Shown piece after piece: positions 48,549-60,815 of a stretch of 64,000 bases of DNA. Source of the DNA: Burhinus oedicnemus (Eukaryota; Chordata; Aves; Charadriiformes; Burhinidae); contig VFFE01009170.1 in the NCBI GenBank assembly GCA_008921705.1, positions 1,282,703-1,346,702 on the forward strand. The letters are read 5' to 3'. Below the pieces are notes generated by a model that saw only the letters and a program-made list of their open reading frames with translations, was not told the origin of the DNA and did not search any database. The first letter of the stretch is position 1. Each line of letters begins with the position of its first letter. The position numbers and the translations under genes are program-made.

Positions 48549-48613
48549 CAGGTACCAGTGCTGGGAGAGACATTTTGAAAACAGCGGGAGTTTAAGATCT
48601 TTGCCTTTCCCTG
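48549..48613 (-). CDS. Candidate coding exon of an unidentified minus-strand gene (a)
   Basis: 65 nt with acceptor TTTCTCTTGCTGGTTTAG and donor CTG then GTGACA. Read from phase 1 it gives GKGKDLKLPLFSKCLSQHWY plus L and ends in phase 0, joining the open frame of 47468-47586. No further exon could be joined upstream with confidence; a segment near 49.07 kb has a good donor but the wrong phase. The unit's 5' end is therefore unknown. Confidence 0.3.
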
Positions 48614-51600
48614 CTAAACCAGCAAGAGAAAACAAGCACCGTGGTGGCATTGCACCACAGAGGGCTCCAGAATGCCCACCTCTGCACTTTGGAAATAATG
48701 CACTGGGGCTACTAAACCTCTCCACAATAATCAAAGCCACTTACAGGAAGCCAAAGAAAAGGCTTAGCAGAACAGCATAAGCAGATCCCATTCAAAGCAA
48801 ATGCAGATTTGCAAGGATACTTGCACATTACACTGGATGTTCTGTTGGTCAGAAGATGCCTACACTGGAATTTGTTTGTCATCTAATTTTCTGGGTTATG
48901 CCCCAGAAGCAAACAGAATCAATAAATTATTGTAGTGATGCAAATTAATTAAGCGTTACAATGAGTACCTGTTAAATAGTAAGGCTTCAATTTCTTCTGA
49001 ATTGACGTTACGCATTTGCTAAGTGATGTGCTCTTACTCATCCCTCCCTACCTTTTCTCCAGTACTATACGACCTCCGGAAGCTGTACTCATGCCACATC
49101 TCCCTCAGAGTTAAACAAGTTTGGGAAAGGAATATTTACTGTGGGTAGAAATGTAATTGTGGTTGACAGATGTTCTATTTGCTTTGACGTGTTTCATCTA
49201 GATCCCCTTCCCTCCACTAAAACAAAAGGAAACATTGTATTGTTTTCACTTCAAGAATTGAAGCTCCAAATATCTGTTCTTTATGAGAAAACTGTCATTT
49301 TCTTCCCTTTCAACTGCTATTAGAGTTTTATTGAGGTTTTGGGTATTTGATGATCATGGTTGAAGATATATACACTTACACAGGAAGCTGACTGATCCTC
49401 TAAATAATCCATTATACATAGGACAGCCACCGGATTAGTGCAATTTATTGTAGTAGGGAGGCATTGAAGAAATTCATTGTTTTAATCCACATCCCCAAAT
49501 CATGCCTGCTATGCCAAGAGGCCAACAAAATCCTCAATAGGAAGTTAGGACAGATTAGTAAATCTTACTCTTTTTATAATACAGAACGTGTTTGTTTGTG
49601 TACAAAAAATGCTACACTACTGTAAAAGTGTTTTCAGTAGAAGCTGACATAATTCATATTCATTTTAGCATCCTTTGACAAAAGGATTTTTTTTAATTAT
49701 GGAAAATACATATAAAAGTGCAGTTCTGTTCATATGTTTTCTATCATATAAAAGTATTTAACTATCCCATCCCCAGATTTTTCATTTTCTGTTCCTCCCA
49801 TCGAGCTTTTGCAACTAGATTAGTCCTAGCATATGTGCAATCTCTGCTTTTTCATTTACCTTGATGTTACATTTATTATTTGTATGTTATGACAACACAA
49901 TATTAGTCCCAGAACATACATTGCAAGCATGTTTTCCTTATAAAAGGCTCTCTTCTCAAGCACTGGCTAGTACATACATGAAAGTGTCTAACTGGAGCCT
50001 TAACGCTAATTCTCCCCATCTTACACTTTGGATATTCATTTGTAATTGTGCAGTCTGGCATAAGAATATTGCTGTTTTTCTTTAGTTTAACTGTTGTACA
50101 TAAATAGTGAGGCAGCTTTTTTCCTTTTTTTTTTTTAAATTAAGATGACAAGTTGGGGAATTTGCCTAATTTCAGTGGCAATTATGGATTTCAGCATAGG
50201 GACAAGGTTTGTAAGGACACAGTCCTAGAACATTTGACTTTGATAACATGAAAACTCAGAAGAGCTTCAAGGACCACCAGTAAGTATTTTACACTAACTA
50301 GTGCTGCTAGTTGGAAATGCAGCTCGCAGCAGGTGACTGCTGTGCCTCCCCTAAGCAGCTTCATGATTCCTAACTGCTGCTTGAATTGGTGGGTGGTCAG
50401 GTCTCATCATGTACAGAGGAACTATGGTATCCTTCCCCTGTTTCTTCTATTCCTCCTTCTCAGCCCTCCTCTCTAATGACTGAAACCACTTTTTCTCATT
50501 CACTCACCTTCCCAATTCAAAACACAGTGCTTTTTTGTATGCACACTTTTCAAACCTTTTGGTGGAGAAGTGGGGGCAGAGGAAGAACACCCCACTATTT
50601 AACACTGCTAGAATGAAAGCCCATTTGGAGAAGAGCCGTCCTCTCATGAAGCACAGGCAGATTCTGTTACGCTACCTCAGGATTGCTTTGGAAATAGGAT
50701 ATAACTAGTTTCACCGAAAGCAGCTGTGCTGCTGCTGTCATAAGTTACTGCCTACAGAGAACAGTAATTTAACTTACCCTGAGAAGAGGGAATAGCATGT
50801 GATAGGATGGAATATAGGAAATATTTGCTATAGTTTAGAGCCATATGAAGATGTGCAAAAAAATTAAGCTTAGCTATACGCATCACACTGGTGGTACAGA
50901 GGATTGGTTGATTCACTGCAATTGGTATTCCTGTCCTTCCTACCCCTTGCAGCCATTCCTTAGGTGAAAAAGATAAAGCATTCTGTTTCCTTATTTTCTC
51001 TTCCCTCCCTTCTCCTCCCGTGCCCCAAAAGTCAATTCAGTGAATTGCCTTTTCTAGTCAAGAGATTTGATTTCTAAAGATTATGGTAAAGCAGTTACGC
51101 CAGTCACACAAAAAGCTGCAGTCTATATTTTACAAACAGCTAGGATGTGTTTCTAAAGGAAGACTGTACCTGCTACAGATTTGCATAAGCCATCTTATGC
51201 CTGCATTGATTCAATAGATTTAATAAAGAAGAAAAACTATTTTTCAGCATGTTCTACTGTGCAAATCATGGGAAAAAACTTTTCCCAAGATATCCTGTCA
51301 TTACTCTAAGAAGACAAAAATAAGATCTGGAGCTTCCCTTTAAAAAAAGGAAATATCAACAAGGGCAAAGCCGGCAATGCTGGAATGGTCCAGACCTCAA
51401 GCCTACCTTTTCAGTTCAAAAAACCATCCTGCTACTTGTCAGCATGAACTGCATTAGTAAAAGACTCTAAAGGATTCTTCTGGAATAACCTGCCGAAGAG
51501 ACAGATTTCTTTTCAAAGCCCTTTTAGAGGTTGCTTTTTTACCTAAGCAAGTGATTAAAGTCTCAGTGTCATTTTATAAGTGACGTATTTGATACAAAAA

Positions 51601-54027
51601 CAGTTAAGTGTACTAAAAAAGTGTCACTACTGCGATCAGACTCCACTGAACAAAGAGTTGCGCTTCCAGATCATGATTGTCTGTGCCTACAGCAGTTTAC
51701 AAGGCAGAAGGGAAGTACTATCTCTGTATTCACATAAGCTACCTTCAGGGAAAAGGTGAGCAACGTGAGACCAAGAACACAGCATTTACTTACATAATAT
51801 ACACAATAATCAAACACACAGACTATTTCTGGAAATGTAGATGCAAGCTCTCACAATACGTTCCATGTTTCATTGGTTAGAGGCTTAAGTCCATTTTCAA
51901 TATGTATTTAATTTTACAACTAGTTGCCTTATGTTCTGTCACAATTTATTTTTTCTCACAATAAGAAGATCACAGCGGGTTTAATATCAAGCACACCCAA
52001 TGTCCCATTAGGAGAAATGTCAAACCCTCCACATTGGAAGCATAACTGATAGCAAATTTTATTCAATATAAAAATCCCTATCTGGAAAAACAGGAAAATG
52101 CCTGTATTGTATGAATATGCCTCACTTGTTTGAGATTTTAGCATACAGCCCAGAGTGCAGCCATCTCTCGTTTAGATTCACAGCCCTTCAGCCAAAGCCA
52201 CGGTACTTGCTGTGTGCCAGCTCTGAGGAACAAGCGATCTTTCATTTGCCAAGCAGTAAAACCCACACAGAATAATTACCGAGCAACAGCCAATGCGCTG
52301 TAAATCTAAAGTTGTTGCACAGCCATCCTCTCAGAGGCAGGAGATTTGCTGGCTGTGTTTCAGAGATCTGGACTAGCCTGGATCTGGAGAAGGCCACGTC
52401 ATGGTACAAGCATAGGTCTCAAAGAATGGGTCTTCTCCTTGCTTGCTAGGCACACCTGGGTGAAAGGGAAGTGGGAACGAATAGTCTTAAATCATATTAA
52501 ATCCCACTGCTCCTAATAGCTCCCAGGCATCTAAGAACTATGTTAACTTCTTGAGCAAACAAATTTTCCCTTCTCCCCTTATGGTTTTCCAAGCCTGTCT
52601 GCAGTGGTGATAATAGAAGCCACTGAAAAAGGCAGGAAAGGGCTGGGAGGAATAATAGTAGGCGTAACGGAAAGCAGATGCCACAAGAAAAGGCAGTTCC
52701 TGGACAAGTCCTTTTCCCCCAGGATCTTCACTTCCATGTGATCTCATTGTACCAAGACCCCTGAAAACAGGGCTGTCCCCCTAGATTGCAGTCTAAGAGT
52801 CCATTATCCACACAACTCTGCCCAAAGATTAAGGCAGCCAATTCTGGTAAGATTATCAAGGAATAAACCTTATTTCACAATCCACTAAGCGACATGAGCC
52901 TCAGCATTTAGTATCCTTTCAAATAGTACGGTCATACAATAGAAGCTCTGAAAAACTGTCTAAACTCGCGTGGATGAAGAACAACGGCCCAAATACTGTG
53001 AGAAAATAGCTGATTCCCCAAAAGCATGTCACTTGGGATATATTCAGCAGGTTTGCTCATGGCTGTCCACATCTGTCCCAGGAAAGAGTATGGGCCTGTC
53101 TGGGTTGACACTCACCCCTGCCCTCCTCACAGAGCCAAGCAAGAGTATTGGCTGCAGCAAGTTACAAGTGGTTTTTAACAAGGACTTCACTGAAGGCAGA
53201 GTCCCCATGCCAAACCTTCTTATCAAGAAAGGTGCTATACTTAATAAATTATTATGTTCAGAACACTCAGAAATTGGAGAGGTGGACTTCATGTACTTCA
53301 TAGTTATGATTTAAAGTGTTATGACTTAGAGCGATTCTCATTATCACAGGGTCTGAGTCATGCCAGGCAGGAATAGGAAGGTGGCTATTGAATCTATTTG
53401 CTACAGTGATCAAAAGGTCTAAATACCTCTGATACAAACCACACACAGGCCACAGCTGCTATAAAAAGCCAAATTAGTTTGCTCAACAGCACATTGTTGC
53501 CTTAAGTAAAGCTATAAAGGATGGGAAACTATTGCCTGTGAGAAGTTTCCCATCACCTCCTCCACAACGTAACTTACTGTGGTCTGCGCAACAGAACTTA
53601 GCAGTCTTAATAGTTGTAAATGAAGTAAAACCATAATCAATATTAAACTGAAGTCTTCAACAACTTCACTATATTTTTACATGGAATGGCTTCACTTTGG
53701 TGTTTAAAAATTATCTGTGACTGAAAATGCCACCATTTCCAGAGAAATTATTAGTATTCAGAACCAAATTAACCTTTAGTCTAACGAAACTGAATCCACT
53801 GACACTGCTTTTTGGTGAGCTAAATTATTCCAAAAATTTACCTGTTTGTAAGAAGCACCGATTAATGCCCTGTGATTAGAAAACACAAGCTAACTTGCGG
53901 CAGATGTCACTTGCAGATTTATTCTAATTGATGCCAGCTCAGGCTAGAAAACTCCGGTCAATGCACAGCACGTACAGGCTCAGAGTGCTGGTATGTTTGG
54001 CCCTTCCTACAGTTTCAGCTTGGAGTA

Positions 54028-54062
54028 ACACACACGCATGTGCGCACAAACACACACACACT
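54028..54062. repeat. (CA)n-rich microsatellite
   Basis: ACACACACGCATGTGCGCACAAACACACACACAC-like alternating purine/pyrimidine run, interrupted in the middle by GCATGTGCGC. Confidence 0.85.
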
Positions 54063-57000
54063 CTGGAGTTTTTATCTGTTGAAACAGGAAAGAGCATTAC
54101 TCTTTGCACTTTACTATTTGACTGGCCGAATTTCTATACGCGTATGAAAAAAAAGTTTTAAAAAAGCTCCAGATTTAAGTAACATGAATCGAAATGGGTT
54201 TGGTTTTTTTCAACCAGGATATACAACTATTTGCGCAGTTAGTATTGCTCCCATATTTCTCTTAGAGTAATAAATCACAAGGTTCTTTCCTTGCCTTTGC
54301 AATCCAATTTCTTATTTTACCTCTTGATTTTTATTCTCTCTCCCACATGTTCCTCCCTTAATTACAACTTCAGACATTAGAGGAAAAAACTGTCACAATG
54401 AATCAGATGGTTAGTCCATGATGCGTGCTATTCTATTCAATACCGACGGCAGACTGGCAGATCACTTGGAAACAGCACTGTTCTACAAGTCAGCTGAAGA
54501 GAAACTCCCGTAAGCTTTTCAAATAGTCAGTTCCTTCACTTGATTCCATAGTGGGCTTAACCGATGTAAACCAAAGGAAAGAGTAAGAGACTGCCTGCAA
54601 CAGTTGCCACACATGGGTTTCTCTCTCCTGGCAGCACAAGGTAAGCCCAGAAAAGGCACAGCAATTGGGTCTACAGAACTCGTTTATACACAAAAGTCAA
54701 CCTTCTACCAAGACAAGATACTTCTGCTATAGCGTACTATTCTGTATGCTCAGGAATGAGACTAGAAAAATATATTAAGTTTATGCATTCGTCCTGGCAG
54801 AGTGTTAATCCCTTGGGAACCACATTTGCACTACCTTTTCAACTATCTGCGTTTCAAGCAACAAATTCTCTTAGCATATCAGGGTGGTGAGAAGATAGGC
54901 AACAGAGTTAAATCAACCTAAAGGTCAGCAAGGTCTGCCTGAAGTCACAGGTAGCGCCAGGTTCAGTTTAATCTCAGGCTGAAAAGGTTTCCCAAGTTCA
55001 AGTTTATAAGTTTTGAGCTTTTCAGGAACTCTGGCCAGAAACTTCAGTTTAAAACAATTTCAACATTACCCAGTGTCAATAACTTCCCGAAAAGAATCAC
55101 ATGGCTAGAGTTGTAATGTCAGATTGGTCAGCTATGTGTTTCAGAACGGAGTAGCGGTAAGGGGACTGTAGAACTAGAGCCTGTATACTTAGCTCCACAG
55201 TAACTCTCCCTTTGGTTTACATGAAGTCAGAAACTGGATATTCCATATGTTTTTGGAAAGGTAAACACACACGTGAGAAGCCTGAAGTGATTAAGACGCA
55301 AGAGAACAAAGACATGGATAAGAATTTCTGCAGTGAAGCAGTTAAGACAAATGTTGAGCCTTACAGTTCATGATTCAGCAACCTTTTCTAAATATCCTGT
55401 TGTATATTCAGTGTGAACTCTCAAAAAAGGTTTAGATAAACTAGGCCTTAGTGTAGCAGCAGGGTGCGTGCCTGCAATCAGTAAGAAGCTTCCACTCACC
55501 CCCACAAGAGCAAAATGAATTTTGAATAAGCCTTCTTGTTTATCATACAGATATATACTGTTTACTCATTTAGAAGTCTGTTCTCTCCTTCCTGCGGAGG
55601 CAGGTACTCAGATTGCTGCAGTCTTTTAATACAGCTGGAATATTTGAAGCATGAACCAGAAGATATCGCACATACTGTTTTGTTAGGTATTTTATGATAG
55701 ATTATACTCATTAAACCTGTGATTACTGTTTGCATTTATTGTGTTCCAAGGAAGGACTACAAAACAATTACCAGTCCTACAGACCTGCTAGAAGGCTTAA
55801 TTGTAGATTTGCTGTATCTGCACCACAAATTAAAAAGCAGCAAGTTATATTCTTTAGGCAAAATTAAAGTTTGCCCACACATATATACCTAAGTTTTTTT
55901 CTAGCTGCTGGATTTCACCATACTTTATTACACACTCCTGATATATAAAAGGCTCTAGTTCTATACTCTATGTGATGCTTCAGGGATCAGAAAACGAGAA
56001 ATAAATGCAGCTGCACAAAAGCTTAAAGTTATTCACTGTAGTAATAGTCATTGGTAGTGGTACCTCTACTTATTTGAGCTGTCTTTTTTCACTTATTGGT
56101 AGACTTGAGATCAAAGTCCATCCAAGTATTTCTGCTAAGTTTTCTAAGGGTTGCACAGAATTATTTGGCTACACGGTGTCCAATTAAACATAGAAGTAAA
56201 AATGCTTATTATCATATGAAATACTTACAGGTCATGGCAGGATGGAATTTGAAGAAAAGGATGAGAGCAGAAATATATCCTAAAAAAAAAAAAAATACCC
56301 CTTTTCTCCAGTAGCTAACAATGTGTCTTTTACACGTCAGTAAGATTCAGGCATTGTCAGATTTCATCCTTCTGAAGGTTGGTGCTATTTGTTCAGCACT
56401 TCAAAGGGATTTGACTTCATTTCAGCCTCAAACTGTGATCTCCCCTCATATAATTGGAAGAAAACTGCTTCAGATTTGCAAGAGATTTCAAGCTTTTTCT
56501 CCCTAGTATAGAGATCTTTCTGAAACACCTATGTCATATGAAAAGTATGGAAATGAGGGACAGGAACCTATGTAACTCATTTGAAGGGAGCTCTTCAGCA
56601 AAGCCCTTGTAACACTGTCATTTTTCCTGTATGAACCAATCCAGCTCTAAAGCCACGCTCCAAGGGAATGACGCTGAGTCATTTCTAGTGAACACACACG
56701 AGCAACACTGAAAACAATTCTTCCTGACAAACTGTGTACAAAATAGATATGTGCTGGGAGGATACCCTGGTAGTTTAGTGTTGCACACATACATTGTAAG
56801 AGCAAGCAGCATATGCAGCAAGGCCATGGGGAAATCAGGCTTGCAAGCTCTATTGGGTGGAGGCCACCCTGTAACACAGGCACAACAGATGCTGCCAGGG
56901 GAGACCAGCCTACACCTCTCCCCATCTGCAAGAACTTATAGTTAAGTTTGATGGGACAGCTTGAACAATCAAGTGCTCGCACTTGTAGGAAATGGATTTA

Positions 57001-60000
57001 CATCTATGAGTGCAATCTGGCACTGAGGAATTAAAAAGAAAATTTATATCCAAAACAGGGCACAGATGTCATGATTGATTTTGGGGAAGACTTAGAAGTA
57101 TCAAGTGCCTCCATAAGCCAGAGATGACCACAGTGATGTGGACTCTTCACCCCCCAAAACTTCCTCAGAATTTTTCCACCATGGTCCACCACAGTTAGCT
57201 TATTTCAGTGTCTCAAAGATCTGCCCTGGACTGTGGGATAATTTTTTCCATTTAAGAAAGCAGCTGGCCACTAGTGATTAGTTTGCTACTTCATAGTTTA
57301 AGCCAAACGTGTAATTATACAAGCTATAAATAAGGTTCTTGCTGCACAAAACCTGTGCTTATTACAGCAGTGTAGCTAGGCCGAGACAGGAAGTGATGTG
57401 ATTAACAACTGATAAGTATCTAACAACTCAATAACTTGGTTTTGCCTTAGAATAACCTACAGCACCTTCCAACTTCTGTAGTTAGTGTCCATCTATTGTT
57501 AATTCTGTCACAACAGAGGGGAAAATTGTTTCCAAACACGTGGAACAGGCAGTATGTATGCACCAAACATCTGTGGTCTACCAAATGAAAAACTATTTTC
57601 CCTGATGTATCTAGCTAGTGTTTTAATTACTGGCAAATTCCTTGCTCAACATTCTGTAAGGTGGTGCAAATTATGACAACAAATCCATTTCCAGTTATTT
57701 CCAATGGGTATTTTTCAACAGGGTATTAACAGGAACTCATCATACATGTGAAGATTTCTTTTTCTGTGATTGCCTTTTGAAGGGAGGGAGATAGTCACAA
57801 TAGATGAAACCTGTCAAGGGAAGAATGAAAGTGGCCTTTATGTTACAGCCCCATGGAGACAGCAGTCCAACAAGACGGATAAGGATCACTGGTCATCTCA
57901 CAAAATCCCTCAGCTTCAAATTTATGAAAAACATACTTAGGACTAAGAGTTGGGGTGATGTAGTTGAGAGGAAGGTGTTACTCTTCTCCAGTACAGGCAG
58001 TATTTATAGGAGGGACACTGCCCAAAACCTCAGAGCAGCTTTGAGACTGAGGCTGATTTAAGCCAAGTGAGGAGCTCTCTCCCCTCAGCTCGTATATTAC
58101 GCACAGTTGCATAATCACGGTACTTTTCTGTAAAATATCTCATATGGAAATCCAAAATGAGCAGACATTACAGACATGAACCAGGTACTTCAGCAGCAAT
58201 TCTCCTATGAAGTCATCAGCTAAGTTGCCAGCAGCGCTAAAGGCAATGAAAACACTACAGAAATTACAAAAGAAGCAGCTGATCTGTAACACAGACAAGG
58301 ATTACTCTGTTAGCAGTAAAGATGAGAAAATTGCAACGAAGGAGTTCAAGGCTCAGAAACTAATTTCTCCAGCTGCTATATTAGCCAGCAAGATTGGAAA
58401 GGCTTCAACCACAGTTGATAATAGCTCCTTTCCTCTTGACCTTCCTAGGAAACTACAACTAAATGGCCAACTGTGGGAAGAAAAAAATATCCCTTATATT
58501 GTACTTTATTTCCTATATTATTGAGCTAGAGAGTCTCATGAGCAATGAATTTTTACCATAATAGAATCAGTCCAAGTTTATCAAGAGAATACTAAGAGTT
58601 AGATTTCTTAGTTTGCCATCATAAGCAAAATTTGTTTCCTTTCACTCCTTCTTGTTACTGGGTTAAAGGGAACACTGTAACACAGGACCCGTCTTTCAAA
58701 AAAACACACCTTGACTTTTGAGATCATGTGGATGACCATATCCTTTAGGAGAGACACCATGAACAGAAGAAATCCTTAAGATGCTCCAGTAGTTTCTCTC
58801 AGTTAAGCTCAGGTCTTGGGCTTCTGTAGATTCCATGTTTTGATTGCCGATACCACAAACAAGATTGTCAAGAGGTTCAGCTGGCACCAAGAAGTTCTAG
58901 CCCATGGTACTGTTGCCTGACACAAATACTCCCATGGTGGATGAAGTTTTTTATCTTAATTTCAAGCAAAAAGTACGTGATTCCATTTTAAGAATAATCA
59001 GGGCAAGTATGGCCCTGTTGTCTTCACCAAAACTTTTTGCATTGACTTTGAGATCAAACAGCTCCCACAAAGGGAACAAACAAATAAACAATCAAGAAAA
59101 AACTGATGTACTTTACCAAAGGGGCAAGTGATATTAGCAGCTCAAGGATACCCAAACGTAAAGTTACAGTACATAAGTCTTCAGTAAGAGATCACTCATT
59201 CTAATTTTCTCTGCTCCCATTTATCTTGCAAAGATTCAGCTTGGGGAGCTTTTTTAATAGGGAAAAGAAAGGGAGGTTGCAATATATTCTTTTCAGGCTT
59301 AAGTACAAAATTGATGTAATATGGCTGAGCTTGAATATATCTTCAGTTCCTTCTGTAGGAAAGCACAGCTACATCCAGTTGCTAAGGCAAGACAGGAGGA
59401 GCTGTCATTTCTTACCCACAAAGCAGCCTAAGCAACCATCAGCAAACTAGCAGTCAAACCTATCTCTGCCTTAAGCCTCCAGTGTCTGCCAGACTCCAAA
59501 CTGTTTCTCCGACTTGCTGTCTCTAAAATCAGTTGCTACAGACTTGAAGCAAATTTGAGCTCGCAGCTGGGAGCATAATGGTCTAATGTTGCCTGCTCTA
59601 CTTCAGTCCAGGCTGCCTTTTCAGGTCCTTTATCACAAACATCCCAGTGCACAGATCTTTTCTGGGATCTGAGCTTTCTGGTTTATTCCATAACTTAAGA
59701 GTCATGTTCACCCCTTTCTCCCCTATCCACTGCTGTGTGACTCAGCAATCATTTCCCCACACCTGCATTTCCTGTAGAATTTAGTGTCTTGGCTCAGTAC
59801 TTAGAAGCTGCTCTGACCCGCAGCCCACACATCCAGGTTCTGTTGCCAAGGGCCTGGCTAGCCCCATTATCCCAGTCTGCAGATGTCAAGAGCCACTCAT
59901 GGAGTCTGGACCTCCAACTTTCTTTTACTAGAAAGGGCATGACCAAGGTCTGGTCTACTCTAAGAACAGGAGGTGTTCAAGGAAGCCAACAGGAACTGCT

Positions 60001-60786
60001 GTAGAAGATACACCGTATATATTCTTACGAGTCCTACAGGAACTACATTAATCCCAGCATTCGACTTAAGTCTGTGTATTTTTGATGAAAGGAGATTTTT
60101 ACCTTGACTGGATTCAGCTATGAAGTATATGGCCTTGCTAAAAAGGAACATTCACTCATTTACCCTGACCATGATATGGACCAAATCATCAGTCTGGACA
60201 TCCTTCCAATTTTGCAACGCCAGTTAGGACTCCTGCATTTGTCTATTCACGTTGAGAGAGTTTCCATGTTCTTTTTATCTTCTTTGAAAGAATCCAGAAT
60301 GTAAAAATTCAGCCTGAACTATGCATTTTACTTACTTGACTAGATAGTTGCCACCTTATCTCGGATCTTAGCATTTGGAACTAGAAAAGACACTTCTAGT
60401 TAGTTTGCCAGACAAATTAATGTTAATAGCAGCAGTCAGCCATGCTAAATCCAACTCCTGTGGGAAGACCCAGGATTTAGCTAGGACTGCTCACTGAAGT
60501 AACAAACATTGGGTTCTGACTTGCAGAACTGCGTCACATCTGTGAAGGGGAATTTGTTGTCTGGGGTAGCTAGGGAGAGCTGTAAGAAGTCAGATTTATG
60601 AATTTCAACGGGCAGTTTTTGCTACTCACTAGTAGAAGTACAGAAGGGCAGGAATATGACAGTACTTGGTATCCTTTGTAGGAACTTCTTTTCTTACCAC
60701 CACCCACAGACTTCTCCCTGTTGGCTGCTGCCAGCATATTGCACGTTGTTTTGCCATTCCCAAGTCTATTCACAAAGTGCTCAACC

Positions 60787-60815
60787 TTTTCTTTTTTCTT
60801 TTTTTTTTTTTTTTT
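60787..60815. repeat. Poly-T tract
   Basis: Nearly pure T with two C interruptions. On the minus strand it reads as a poly-A tract, but no retroposon body is recognisable next to it. Confidence 0.85.

Noticed and set aside
33480..48613. Naming the minus-strand unit SLC39A8
   Set aside because: Expected from mammalian gene order, but I found no ZIP metal-binding helices or the metalloprotease-like HEXPHEXGD motif in any minus-strand frame I examined.
52970..53314. 114-codon + strand ORF
   Set aside because: No domain, comparable ORF on the opposite strand, no splice context.
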